From an uncultured Collinsella sp. (GTDB lineage: Bacteria > Actinomycetota > Coriobacteriia > Coriobacteriales > Coriobacteriaceae), in NCBI GenBank assembly GCA_900542165.1, contig UQMM01000014.1, positions 1 to 49,362 of the forward strand: DNA of 49,362 nt. The letters run 5' to 3'. The notes under the pieces were generated by a model. That model did no database searches and was not told the DNA's origin. It was given only the letters and a program-made list of their open reading frames with translations. Within the stretch, counting starts at the first letter, position 1. Each line of letters begins with the position of its first letter. This document shows, piece by piece, positions 41,979 through 49,362 of this stretch. A program made the position numbers and the translations under genes.

Positions 41979-42947
41979 ATGAACGCACACGACCTGATCA
42001 AAGAGGCAATTGCCGAGAAGGGCAAGTTCGACAGCGTCTACTGGATTGCTTGCGGTGGCTCCATGATCGATTTGATCCCGGCTCATGAGCTTCTGCAGCG
42101 CGAGGCAACCACCTTCACTTCGTATATCTATACGGCTCGCGAGTTTGATATCATGCGCCCGCGCCGCTTGGGTGAGAAATCCCTGGTCATTGCTTGCAGC
42201 CACAGTGGCAACACCCCCGAGGTCGTCGAGGGCTGTGAGATTGCCCTTGCTGCCGGCGCTACGGTGATCGCCCAGACCGACAACGCTGGATCCAAGATTG
42301 ACTCCGGCAAGTGGACCACGTGGGTCTACCCGTGGGGCGAGGGCGTGCCGCAGGCCGAGGTCCCCGCTGGCATTTCGCTGTCGCTTGCGGCCGAGCTGCT
42401 CGATCAGCAGGAGGGCTACGCCGATCTTGCCGATATGTATGCCGGTATTGCTGAGATGGATAAGATTCTTCCTCCGGCACGCGAGAAGGTAAATGCCGAG
42501 CTGGGCGATCGTTTTGCCAAGCTTTGCCAGGAGCACGAGTTCTTCTACATTCTGGGCAGCGGTCCCAACTTTAGCCAGACCTACGGTTTCGCTATCTGCT
42601 CTCTTATGGAGATGCAGTGGCAGCACTGCAGCTACATCCACTCTGCCGAGTACTTCCACGGCCCCTTCGAGGCTACTCAGGATGGCGTTTTTTACTTCCT
42701 GCAGATGGGCTCCAGCGAGTGCCGTGCTATGGACGAGCGCGCCCTGGCGTTCCTTAAGACGCATACCGATACGCTGATGGTGCTTGATGCCAAGGAGTAC
42801 GGTATGGAAGCCGTGCCGGCGAGCGTCCGTGCCTATCTGGACCCGGTGCTGTTCTACGCCATGAACTGCGAGCTGCGCGCCGCACGCGGCAAGGTGTTTG
42901 ATCACGATCCCGATTTCCGCCGCTATATGGGTGTTGTCGAGTACTAG
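41979..42947 (+). CDS. frlB: FrlB-like fructosamine-6-phosphate deglycase
   Basis: A 322-residue SIS-domain enzyme. WIACGGSMIDLIPA and ACSHSGNTPEVVEG form the sugar-phosphate site of the first SIS domain. EYFHGPFEATQDGV matches the conserved HGP(L/F)E of FrlB, and the end RRYMGVVEY matches the FrlB C-terminus. It should split a fructosamine-6-phosphate into glucose-6-phosphate and an amine such as lysine. AAAGGAA precedes ATG 41979. Related FraB enzymes act on fructose-asparagine, so the amine part is not certain. Confidence 0.87.
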   Translation: MNAHDLIKEAIAEKGKFDSVYWIACGGSMIDLIPAHELLQREATTFTSYIYTAREFDIMRPRRLGEKSLVIACSHSGNTPEVVEGCEIALAAGATVIAQTDNAGSKIDSGKWTTWVYPWGEGVPQAEVPAGISLSLAAELLDQQEGYADLADMYAGIAEMDKILPPAREKVNAELGDRFAKLCQEHEFFYILGSGPNFSQTYGFAICSLMEMQWQHCSYIHSAEYFHGPFEATQDGVFYFLQMGSSECRAMDERALAFLKTHTDTLMVLDAKEYGMEAVPASVRAYLDPVLFYAMNCELRAARGKVFDHDPDFRRYMGVVEY

Positions 42948-42961
42948 AAGGGGCAAAGGCC

Positions 42962-43825
42962 ATGGCATTTAACGTTAACGCGCTCGGATTTGGCGACAAC
43001 GTCGTCGATCGCTACGAGCATATCCACACCATGTATCCCGGCGGCAATGCGGTGAACTTCGCCGTTTATGCCAAGAAATGCGGTGCCGCACGCTCTGCAT
43101 ACATGGGCATTTTTGGCAATGACGCCGCTGCCGAGCATGTCATTGCAAGCCTCGAGGATGAGGGTATCGAGCTTGACAAGTGCGAGCAGATGATTGGCGA
43201 GAACGGGGCGGCTCGCGTGACCGTCGTTGACGGTGACCGTGTCTTCCTTGGCTCCAACGAGGGCGGTATCCGTGGCGATGCGCGCTATGTCCTTGATCGC
43301 TTTGACCTTGCGTACATGAAGCAGTTCGATGTGGTTCATTCGGGCAACTACTGCTTTACCGAGCGCGAGCTGCCCAAGTTGAAGGCTGCGGGCGTCACGG
43401 TCTCTTTTGACTTTTCGGACGACTCCACCGACGAGTACTACGAGCAGATTGCGCCCTACGTCGATTTCGCTTTCTTTAGTGCGGCGGATGCCGCGAGCGA
43501 GGACGAGATTCGCGAGCGTCTGGCATGGGTGAAGGGTCTGGGTCCGCGTTTTGTGTCGGCTACGGCGGGCGCCGAGGGCTGCATTGCTTACGACGGCGAG
43601 CGTTATTACCGCCAGCTGGCTAAACCGGTGACGGACATGAAGGACACCATGGGGGCGGGCGACTCGTTCCTCACCTCGTTTTTGATGTGCTATCTCGATT
43701 CCGTCAAGCGTGGTGAGGATGGCGCCGAGGCCATCGAGCGCGCGCTCGACTTTGCTGCTGGGTTTGCTTCGACCGTGTGCGGCATGGAAGGTTCTTGGGG
43801 CCACGGAGCACCAATCGTCGAATAG
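42962..43825 (+). CDS. frlD: FrlD-like fructosamine kinase (PfkB family)
   Basis: A 287-residue sugar kinase. GFGDNVVDRYEHIHTMYPGGNAVNFAVYAKKCG matches the FrlD N-terminus (GDN-VD and GGNAVN). DFSDDSTDEYY and the phosphate and base loop DTMGAGDSFLTSFL give the PfkB signature with catalytic Asp. It should phosphorylate the fructosamine at C6, preparing it for the deglycase encoded just before. The gene lies 14 bases after frlB and ends the operon ahead of a strong hairpin. Confidence 0.88.
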   Translation: MAFNVNALGFGDNVVDRYEHIHTMYPGGNAVNFAVYAKKCGAARSAYMGIFGNDAAAEHVIASLEDEGIELDKCEQMIGENGAARVTVVDGDRVFLGSNEGGIRGDARYVLDRFDLAYMKQFDVVHSGNYCFTERELPKLKAAGVTVSFDFSDDSTDEYYEQIAPYVDFAFFSAADAASEDEIRERLAWVKGLGPRFVSATAGAEGCIAYDGERYYRQLAKPVTDMKDTMGAGDSFLTSFLMCYLDSVKRGEDGAEAIERALDFAAGFASTVCGMEGSWGHGAPIVE

Positions 43826-43832
43826 CCGAGCG

Positions 43833-43864
43833 GTCCCGGGGAGGTGCGGGTGCCTCCCCGGGAC
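43833..43864 (+). terminator. Hairpin at the end of the fructosamine operon
   Basis: A perfect 12-bp GC stem (43833-43844 with 43853-43864) lies a few bases after the kinase stop, without a clear T tract. Confidence 0.7.
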
Positions 43865-43871
43865 TCGGTGT

Positions 43872-44094
43872 GCAAAAAATGCCAAATATGAGTACTGTGA
43901 CTAATTTAGTCGCAGCAAAATCAACCCCTTCAGATGTGATTTGAGCGTCTGGAGGGGTTTAAGATTTGCGAAAACGCAGGATGAATGACTGTAAAAGCTT
44001 TAATTAGCGGACAATCGAGGATTATTCTGGCGGTTGGGAAGTTAAAAGTAATGTATCCATTCCGGTAGCAGTACTCATATTTGGCATTTTTTGC
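43872..44094. mobile_element. MITE-like element with 26-bp perfect terminal inverted repeats
   Basis: The ends 43872-43897 and 44069-44094 are perfect 26-bp inverted repeats (GCAAAAAATGCC and on). The AT-rich interior of about 170 bp has no gene but contains a second 12-bp hairpin (AACCCCTTCAGA with TCTGGAGGGGTT near 43923-43960). The size and ends fit a miniature inverted-repeat element. No target-site duplication is clear. It sits between convergent frlD and tatD. Confidence 0.7.
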
Positions 44095-44103
44095 CCACAG
44101 GGG

Positions 44104-44886
44104 TTAGCGAAGGTCAAATACAGAGCGCGCATTTGCTAAAACTGCCGACTCAATGTGCTTAGCGTCACAGTTTTTGAGTGAGGCAATGCGCATCGAGGTC
44201 CTTGTGAGCGATCTGATGAGCGACTGTGCGCTTGTTTCTGTGTTTGGCTCGGCTGGCGCATCGGTCTCGAGCAGTAGACGGTCGAGTGGAATCTGTCGGG
44301 CATATTCGCGTCCACGTTTAGACGCAAGCATGCGTTCGTTGACGGAAAAACTACAGCCCGCATTACGCGCGCGGGCGAGTTCGTCCGAAGTGCCGCTAAA
44401 CCAGTGGAAGATGATAGCGGGGGAGTCGGAGTTTGGGATGAGTAGTCCATGCGATTCGAGGACGTCCAGTACGGCTCCTGCTGAACGAACGGCGTGAATT
44501 GATATCACTCGCCCGGTAAGAGGATGCTGCACGAGTGTATCGCAGAGCCAGTCAAATGCCTGTATTTGTAGCGGCTCACTTAAGGCAAAACGAGCGGAAA
44601 AGTCAAGTCCGACTTCGCCGATGTAGCGCTCTTGGGCAGCAAACTCGCAAAGCAGGTTGACTTCGGCGGGACCGCAGCGGCCGTCGGCGAGCCACCAGGG
44701 GTGAAGCCCAACGCCGGCGATGATGCTTGGTTGGCGACGGGCGCGCTCGTTTGCGGCCGAAAAGTCGCGTGGGTCGACCCCGCAGTCAAAGAGCCCCAGA
44801 CCCGACGCCGCCGACTCACTGGCTGCAGCATCGGGGCCGAGCATCAAATCAAGATGACAATGCGTGTCAAAGAATTGCGGTTCCAT
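44104..44886 (-). CDS. tatD: TatD-family metal-dependent hydrolase
   Basis: A 260-residue TIM-barrel nuclease/hydrolase of the TatD family. FFDTHCHLDLM is the metal HxH motif. GVGLHPWW, YIGEVGLDFSARF, ISIHAVRSA, IFHWFSG and LLLETDAPAE follow in family order with the remaining ligands. TatD proteins have 3'-5' exonuclease activity on single-stranded DNA or RNA. The gene lies 14 bases after tcdA on the same strand; its own ribosome site is weak. Confidence 0.93.
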   Translation of the reverse strand: MEPQFFDTHCHLDLMLGPDAAASESAASGLGLFDCGVDPRDFSAANERARRQPSIIAGVGLHPWWLADGRCGPAEVNLLCEFAAQERYIGEVGLDFSARFALSEPLQIQAFDWLCDTLVQHPLTGRVISIHAVRSAGAVLDVLESHGLLIPNSDSPAIIFHWFSGTSDELARARNAGCSFSVNERMLASKRGREYARQIPLDRLLLETDAPAEPNTETSAQSLIRSLTRTSMRIASLKNCDAKHIESAVLANARSVFDLR

Positions 44887-44900
44887 CGCAGGACATTCTG

Positions 44901-45695
44901 CTAGTCCAGGCGTTGGCCGTCGGCGCGTACGCGCTCGGTGCCGCGCCCGCTGATCTGGCGGATAACCTCGCCGGCAATCATCTGACCCATGATGGGCGGC
45001 ATAAAGCTGGCGGTACCCAACTCGGTACGCTCGTGGATGTTGGACGGGTCGCGGGGTTGGGTCTTAACCGATTCCTCGCAGCTAAACAGCACGTGCAGAC
45101 TCTTGATTCCGCGCTTCTTACATTCTTTGCGCATGATGCGGCTCATGGGGTCACGTACCGTATCGAAAATGTCGGCAAAGCGGAGGCACTCGGGATGGAG
45201 CTTGTTGGCCCCGCCCATGGAGCTAACCAAACGAATGTCGTGGTCCTGAGCATATTTGGCAATGGTGAGCTTGGCCGAGATGGTGTCGATGGCGTCGACG
45301 ACGTAGTCGAGCTTGCCGTCCGTCTGCTCCAAAACGCTCGCGAAGAACTCGTCGATGTTGTCGCTCAGCAGGTATTCGGTGCGTTTGATAACGGTGGCGG
45401 TGGGATTGATGTCGTGGATCATGGCTTCCATAACATCGACCTTGCGCTTGTCGATGGTGCTGTGAAAGGCGATAGCCTGGCGATTGATATTGCTGGGCGC
45501 GACGATGTCCTTGTCCAGAATGACGAAATGACCAATGCCGCCGCGGGCGAGTGCCTCGCAGCAGTTGGAGCCCACGCCTCCGCAGCCGAGCACCAACACC
45601 GTAGCATCGGCGAGCTTATCGAGTGCCTCGCGGCCCATGATGATCTCGAGCTTGGTGTCGCGTGTCTCGACGAGGGCGGCAGCGGTTTCGGTCAT
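44901..45695 (-). CDS. tcdA: tRNA threonylcarbamoyladenosine dehydratase (TcdA/CsdL-like)
   Basis: A 264-residue E1-like enzyme that cyclises t6A to ct6A at tRNA position 37. VLVLGCGGVGSNCCEALARGGIGHFVILDKD is the ATP-binding Rossmann start, and PSNINRQAIAF, YVVDAIDTISAK and DPMSRIMRKECKKRGI are typical of TcdA. ATG 45695 is chosen because GGAGG lies six bases upstream; the earlier ATG 45701 abuts that site. A perfect minus-strand TATAAT at 45740-45745 may be the -10 box. Confidence 0.9.
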   Translation of the reverse strand: MTETAAALVETRDTKLEIIMGREALDKLADATVLVLGCGGVGSNCCEALARGGIGHFVILDKDIVAPSNINRQAIAFHSTIDKRKVDVMEAMIHDINPTATVIKRTEYLLSDNIDEFFASVLEQTDGKLDYVVDAIDTISAKLTIAKYAQDHDIRLVSSMGGANKLHPECLRFADIFDTVRDPMSRIMRKECKKRGIKSLHVLFSCEESVKTQPRDPSNIHERTELGTASFMPPIMGQMIAGEVIRQISGRGTERVRADGQRLD

Positions 45696-45754
45696 AGACA
45701 TCCTCCGATGGGGAAGCGAATCGTGTTTTAGCTATCGCCATTATAGGTGTTATC

Positions 45755-45791
45755 GCGATTCCATTTGAGCCCTTGGGCTTGTTGAAATGGG
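45755..45791. repeat. Hairpin upstream of tcdA
   Basis: An 11-bp stem (CGATTCCATTT with AAATGGGATCG, one G-T pair) encloses a further GCCC/GGGC pair. It lies just upstream of the tcdA promoter on one side and the candidate RNA locus on the other. Confidence 0.5.
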
Positions 45792-45912
45792 ATCGGGGTT
45801 CGCATAAGATTGAAGCAGATGGCACCCGTTGCAGCGGGTTGGCCAACTCAAAAACACGTTTGTAGCGTGAGAAGTGGCCGTCTTCGCATTACGCGGAGGC
45901 GGCTATTTTTTT
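45782..45912 (+). ncRNA. Candidate small RNA or attenuator upstream of sdpR
   Basis: TTGAAA (45782-45787) and TAAGAT (45805-45810) form a promoter with 17-bp spacing. A strong terminator follows at 45877-45912 (11-bp stem with two G-T pairs, then seven T). No ORF lies between. The predicted RNA of about 90 nt contains ACCCG/CGGGT and CACG/CGTG hairpins. GGCCA (45841-45845) can also pair with TGGCC at the base of the terminator stem, an arrangement seen in attenuators. Either a free sRNA or a leader for sdpR. Confidence 0.45.
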
Positions 45913-45930
45913 GAGTACAAGATTAGATAG

Positions 45931-45960
45931 TTAGACAAACATCTAAATATCGAGTATAGT
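45931..45960 (+). promoter_or_regulatory. sdpR promoter with ArsR-type operator
   Basis: TTAGAC (45931-45936) and TATAGT (45955-45960) make a promoter with an 18-bp spacer. TTAGACAAACATCTAA (45931-45946), a TTAGA/TCTAA inverted repeat, overlaps the -35 box and is a good candidate for binding by the adjacent ArsR-family protein. Confidence 0.6.
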
Positions 45961-45994
45961 GTGCGCGTCATGAGAGATGATGAGAGGAGGTCTT

Positions 45995-46273
45995 ATGCCG
46001 GGAGAGGGTTTTAAGGCGCTTGCCGATCCAACGCGACGGCGCATTTTGGAGTTGCTGCGCGAAGGCAATTGCACGGCGGGGGAGCTTGCCGAGCATTTCG
46101 ATATCAGTAAGCCGTCGCTGAGCCATCACTTGGCGACGCTCAAAAACGCCGGGTTGGTGACCGACGAGCGCCATGGCCAAAACATCGTATACAGCTTAAA
46201 CACCACCGTCATGCAGGATTTGATTGGCTGGTTTATGGGTTTTACAAACACGGAAGGTGATAAGGATGAATAA
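45995..46273 (+). CDS. sdpR: SdpR-like ArsR-family repressor
   Basis: A 92-residue winged-helix protein: GFKALADPTRRRILELLREGNCTAGELAEHFDISKPSLSHHLATLKNAGLV. It lacks the CxC metal site of metal-sensing ArsR proteins and is paired with an SdpI-like membrane protein, as in the Bacillus sdpRI operon where the repressor is captured by the membrane partner. ATG 45995 follows GAGGAGG. Its last codons overlap the sdpI start by 8 bases. Confidence 0.87.
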   Translation: MPGEGFKALADPTRRRILELLREGNCTAGELAEHFDISKPSLSHHLATLKNAGLVTDERHGQNIVYSLNTTVMQDLIGWFMGFTNTEGDKDE

Positions 46274-46970
46274 CGAAAACAAGGGCATTCACCCCACGGG
46301 GGTATCGTCGCGCGTGTGGATTGCGCTGGTCGCTCTGTGCGTCGCCAATGTCGTAGCGCACCTCATGGTGATGCCGAGCTTGCCTGCGCAGATTCCCACG
46401 CACTGGGGCGCGAACGGCGCCGTCGACGGTTGGGGTCCTAGCTGGATGGCCTCCGCGCTCGGCGTGCTGCCTCTGGCGCTTCTCGCAATGTTCTGCGTGG
46501 TGCCGCGCATCGACCCCAAAGGTGAGGCATATCGAACCTCGGGCAAGTTCTACCAGGGCTTCGTAATCGCCTTCACCTTGTTCATGTGCGCCATAAGCTG
46601 GCTGGGAGAGCTTACGGTCTGGGGCGTGGTGCCGGCGGTCGGTTCGGTTAACGTGCTGATTTCCGGTGTTGTCGGTTTGCTGTTCATCGGCGTAGGCAAC
46701 TACTTGCCGCGTGTGAAGCAGAACTATACGCTCGGTATCAAGACACCCTGGGCGCTTGCCGATCCCGAGAACTGGCGCCGTACGCAGCGTTTTGGCGGCG
46801 CCTGCTTTATGGTGCTGGGTATTGGCCTGATTGTGATGGGCGTGGCAGGCAGCGTGCTTTCGAGTGAAGTCGTCGCCGCGGTGATTGCGGTTCTGGCGTT
46901 TGGTTCGGTCGGAGCCATCTACGTCTACTCGTATCTGCTGTGGCGCAAATCGCAGCGAGCCGCTCGTTAA
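46266..46970 (+). CDS. sdpI: SdpI-like membrane protein
   Basis: A 234-residue protein with about six predicted membrane helices. The N-terminal DUF1648 part has LPAQIPTHWGANGAVDGWGP. The C-terminal SdpI part has YTLGIKTPWALADPENWRRTQRFGG. In Bacillus SdpI gives immunity to the SdpC toxin and acts as signal receptor with SdpR. No SdpC-like toxin gene is seen here, so it may answer to outside peptides or cell-envelope stress. Confidence 0.88.
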   Translation: MNNENKGIHPTGVSSRVWIALVALCVANVVAHLMVMPSLPAQIPTHWGANGAVDGWGPSWMASALGVLPLALLAMFCVVPRIDPKGEAYRTSGKFYQGFVIAFTLFMCAISWLGELTVWGVVPAVGSVNVLISGVVGLLFIGVGNYLPRVKQNYTLGIKTPWALADPENWRRTQRFGGACFMVLGIGLIVMGVAGSVLSSEVVAAVIAVLAFGSVGAIYVYSYLLWRKSQRAAR

Positions 46971-47154
46971 GGTTGCGGAAAACTAGCGTACGCAGTTCAT
47001 AGTATGTTCCGGGGGACTTTTCCCAGGTAGTATTAGGGGGTATGGGCAACCATGCCCCTTTTTCGTTACGTTTCAGAGCTGGTTCCCTCATTTCGTTTCC
47101 ACTAAAGCGAATCAAGAATAGGGAAACAGCAGGTAGAAAGGATAAAACAGGCAA

Positions 47155-48834
47155 ATGGCAGAGTTTATCTACCAGATGTATCAGGCTCGCAAGGCCCATG
47201 GCGACAAGGTAATCCTTGACGACGTGACTCTGAGTTTCTACCCTGGCGCCAAGATCGGCGTTGTGGGTCCCAACGGCATGGGTAAGTCGACCCTGCTCAA
47301 GATCATGGCCGGCATCGAGGAAGTTTCCAACGGCGATGCCAGGCTTACCCCCGGCTACACCGTGGGTATCCTGCAGCAGGAGCCGCCGCTCGACGACGAC
47401 AAGACCGTCATCGAGAACGTGCGCATGGCATTTGGCGACATGATCGCCAAGGTCGATCGCTTCAACAAGATCGGCGAGGAGATGTGCGACCCGGATTGCG
47501 ACATGGCCGCCCTCATGGCTGAGATGGGAAAGCTCCAGGACGAGATCGACGCCGCCGACGGCTGGGATATCGATTCCAAGCTCGGCCAGGCCATGGACGC
47601 CCTGCAGCTGCCCGATTCCGACATGCCGGTCAACGTGCTTTCCGGCGGCGAGCGCCGCCGCGTGGCCCTGTGCAAGCTGCTGCTCGAGGCTCCCGACCTG
47701 CTGCTGCTCGACGAGCCCACGAACCACCTGGACGCCGAGTCGATCCTGTGGCTCGAGCACTTCCTGCACAACTACCAGGGCGCGGTGCTTGCCGTCACGC
47801 ACGATCGCTACTTCCTGGATAACGTTGCCGAGTGGATCTGCGAGGTCGACCGCGGTCACCTTTATCCCTACAAGGGCAACTACTCCACGTATCTGGAGAC
47901 CAAGGCCGCGCGTATCGAGGCACAGGGTAACCGCGATGCCAAGCTCGCCAAGCGCATGGAGGCCGAGCTCGAGTGGGTACGCAGCTCGCCCAAGGCTCGC
48001 CAGGCCAAGAACAAGGCCCGTCTGGCTCGCTACGAGGAGATGGAGGCCGAGGCCCGCGCAAGCCAGAAGCTCGACTGGACCGACATCCGCATTCCCGTTG
48101 GACCGCGTCTGGGCAACAAGGTGCTCGAGGCCCATCACCTGCACAAGGAGTTCGATGGCCGTGTGCTCATCGACGACCTTTCTTTCACCCTGCCGCGTAA
48201 CGGCATCGTGGGCGTCATCGGCCCCAACGGTGTGGGCAAGACTACGCTCTTCAAGACCATCGTGGGCCTGGAGCCGCTGACTTCGGGCGAGCTCGAGGTG
48301 GGCGAGACCGTCAAGATCTCCTATGTCGATCAGAACCGTTCTGGCATCGACCCCGACAAGAACCTGTGGGAGGTCGTCTCGGATGGCCTGGACCACATGA
48401 TGGTCGGCGAGACCGAGGTCCCCAGCCGCGCGTACGTGGCGAGCTTTGGCTTTAAGGGCCAGGACCAGCAGAAGCGCGCTGGCGTACTCTCCGGTGGCGA
48501 GCGCAACCGTCTGAACCTGGCGCTCACGCTCAAGCAGGGCGGCAACCTGCTGCTCCTCGACGAGCCCACGAACGACCTCGACGTCGAGACACTGTCCTCG
48601 CTCGAGGCGGCGCTGCTCGAGTTCCCGGGCTGCTCGGTGGTCATTAGCCACGATCGTATGTTCCTGGACCGCGTCGCCACGCACATTCTGGCGTGGGAGG
48701 GCACCGACGAGAATCCGGGCAACTGGTATTGGTTCGAGGGCAACTTTGAGGCCTATCAGGCCAACCGTATCGAGCGCCTGGGTGAGGACGCAGCCCAGCC
48801 GCATCGTATTCACCGTAAGCTGACGCGCGACTAG
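47155..48834 (+). CDS. ettA: ABC-F translational throttle protein (EttA-type)
   Basis: A 559-residue soluble protein with two ABC domains, close to the 555 residues of EttA. Domain 1 has GPNGMGKST, LSGGERRRVAL and LLLLDEPTNHLD; domain 2 has GPNGVGKTT, LSGGERNRLNL and LLLDEPTNDLD. The linker between them (EAELEWVRSSPKARQAKNKARLARYEEME) is the P-site tRNA-interaction region. Binds the ribosomal E site and links translation to energy state. No membrane segment. A closely spaced ATG follows an AAAGGA-type site. Confidence 0.94.
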   Translation: MAEFIYQMYQARKAHGDKVILDDVTLSFYPGAKIGVVGPNGMGKSTLLKIMAGIEEVSNGDARLTPGYTVGILQQEPPLDDDKTVIENVRMAFGDMIAKVDRFNKIGEEMCDPDCDMAALMAEMGKLQDEIDAADGWDIDSKLGQAMDALQLPDSDMPVNVLSGGERRRVALCKLLLEAPDLLLLDEPTNHLDAESILWLEHFLHNYQGAVLAVTHDRYFLDNVAEWICEVDRGHLYPYKGNYSTYLETKAARIEAQGNRDAKLAKRMEAELEWVRSSPKARQAKNKARLARYEEMEAEARASQKLDWTDIRIPVGPRLGNKVLEAHHLHKEFDGRVLIDDLSFTLPRNGIVGVIGPNGVGKTTLFKTIVGLEPLTSGELEVGETVKISYVDQNRSGIDPDKNLWEVVSDGLDHMMVGETEVPSRAYVASFGFKGQDQQKRAGVLSGGERNRLNLALTLKQGGNLLLLDEPTNDLDVETLSSLEAALLEFPGCSVVISHDRMFLDRVATHILAWEGTDENPGNWYWFEGNFEAYQANRIERLGEDAAQPHRIHRKLTRD

Positions 48835-48837
48835 ATC

Positions 48838-48864
48838 GTTACGCGGTTTTCCAAACCGCGTAAC
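48838..48864. terminator. Hairpin just after ettA
   Basis: A perfect 12-bp stem, GTTACGCGGTTT/AAACCGCGTAAC, has a TCC loop, starting four bases after the ettA stop. No T tract follows the stem. Confidence 0.7.
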
Positions 48865-48883
48865 TGCTCGACGCTGCGCGGGT

Positions 48884-48971
48884 CGCAAGCACCCCATCTT
48901 GCCGTTCAAGCCGTCGCTCGCGTACCGAAGTACGCGTCGCTCCTCTTTCACGGCAACCTGGCGCACTTGCG
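48884..48971. repeat. Nested palindrome downstream of ettA
   Basis: Three concentric complementary pairs are seen: CGCAAG/CTTGCG (48884-48889, 48966-48971), TTGCCGT/ACGGCAA (48899-48905, 48950-48956) and GCGTAC/GTACGC (48920-48925, 48930-48935) closed by a CGAA loop. It resembles a REP/BIME-type intergenic element and contains GTCGCTC twice. Confidence 0.6.
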
Positions 48972-49011
48972 GTCCGCTCGCTGTTGGTTACGCAACATCA
49001 ACAAATAAAAA

Positions 49012-49047
49012 CGGCTCAAATCCTGATTTGGATTTGAGCCGTTTGTC
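49012..49047. terminator. Bidirectional terminator between ettA and the last gene
   Basis: A perfect 15-bp stem (starting near 49012, AAACGGCTCAAATCC and its complement) has T/A-rich flanks on both sides, so it can end both convergent transcripts. Confidence 0.85.
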
Positions 49048-49048
49048 G

Positions 49049-49362
49049 TTACTGCTCGGGTTCTTCGACTTTATCGATGGCCCAGGTGGATCCGAGGCCA
49101 CCGGTGGTGTTGCGGCGGATGCGCACGGTAACCTCGCGGCGCTCGCCGGCCTGCGTGTAGCGCAGGGGGAAGCTTGCGCGGTTTCGCGCGGCCTCGATGG
49201 TACCGCGCTCGCGGGCGATCCAGTAGTACTCGCCGACGATGCCGAGGGTATCGGCGCCGTAGGGGAGATAGGTCGACAACTGGTGCAGAAGCGGGCCGGG
49301 GCAGAAGACCTCGGTTGCGAAATCGACGGGGAAGTCCTCGGGGATGGCGGGCGCTGCAGGTG
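49049..49362 (-). CDS. C-terminal part of an unrecognised protein (runs off window)
   Basis: The minus-strand frame is open from the window edge to the stop at 49049, giving the last 103 residues or so. The visible part has a hydrophobic-aromatic stretch (LSTYLPYGADTLGIVGEYYWIARERG) and a beta-rich tail (REVTVRIRRNTTGGLGSTWAIDKVEE). The 5' end and start codon lie beyond 49362. No family is recognised. A strong bidirectional terminator follows the stop. Confidence 0.75.
   Translation of the reverse strand, partial: PAAPAIPEDFPVDFATEVFCPGPLLHQLSTYLPYGADTLGIVGEYYWIARERGTIEAARNRASFPLRYTQAGERREVTVRIRRNTTGGLGSTWAIDKVEEPEQ

Noticed and set aside
46807..48966. 719-codon minus-strand ORF opposite ettA
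   Set aside because: Antisense shadow; spans an sdpI end, an intergenic region and all of ettA without motifs.

Overview
The window is high-GC DNA (about 60% by eye) from an anaerobic gut actinobacterium, most likely a Coriobacteriia member close to Collinsella. Signs pointing there are the anaerobic ribonucleotide reductase pair nrdD/nrdG, many GTG/TTG starts behind strong AAGGAGG sites, a DUF3793 protein beside a flavodoxin, an EttA-type ABC-F protein, and a fructoselysine (Amadori product) operon of a kind known from Collinsella. This assignment is inference from gene content; no 16S gene is present.

Layout. 1-3.9 kb: the 3' end of a tRNA, then NrdR-controlled nrdD and nrdG, separated by 430 bp of stacked inverted repeats. 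3.9-12.2 kb: housekeeping genes, including folE-HD hydrolase-folB, a YgjP-like metallopeptidase, a membrane dipeptidase, an FKBP isomerase coupled to an orphan UreE-like protein, a Cof phosphatase, a Fur-family regulator, an oxidoreductase with an acylphosphatase, and RNase HI. 12.2-14.8 kb: a LysR regulator divergent from metY, whose leader holds a 17-codon ORF with two cysteine codons. 15-21 kb: a secreted protein, PanE, an Fe-S aldo/keto reductase, a second Gfo/Idh oxidoreductase and endonuclease IV, with paired palindromic repeats between genes. 21.1-24.3 kb: a polar amino-acid ABC transporter. 24.4-28.1 kb: flavodoxin, DUF3793 protein, a copper-chaperone-like HMA protein behind a CsoR-type operator, and an SOS-controlled Y-family polymerase with YolD.

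28.8-34.3 kb: pgi, whose last 32 bp (including the stop codon) are exactly repeated 3.5 kb downstream. The segment between the repeats carries three minus-strand genes: an unknown 296-residue protein, a ClpP-type protease with an intact catalytic triad, and a VirD4/TraG-like ATPase without its membrane anchor. No integrase or relaxase is visible. This looks like a very small integrative element or an element remnant, and it is the strongest candidate for an undescribed system here.

34.5-43.9 kb: deoC, two HAD phosphatases, then a GntR regulator and a five-gene operon (YfcC transporter, amidohydrolase, FrlC-, FrlB- and FrlD-like enzymes). Together these could import, remodel, phosphorylate and split a fructosamine into glucose-6-phosphate, the substrate of pgi, and an amine. 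43.9-49.4 kb: a 223-bp MITE-like repeat with perfect 26-bp ends, tatD and tcdA, an attenuator- or sRNA-like locus, sdpR-sdpI, ettA, a nested palindrome, and the 3' end of an unrecognised gene running off the window.
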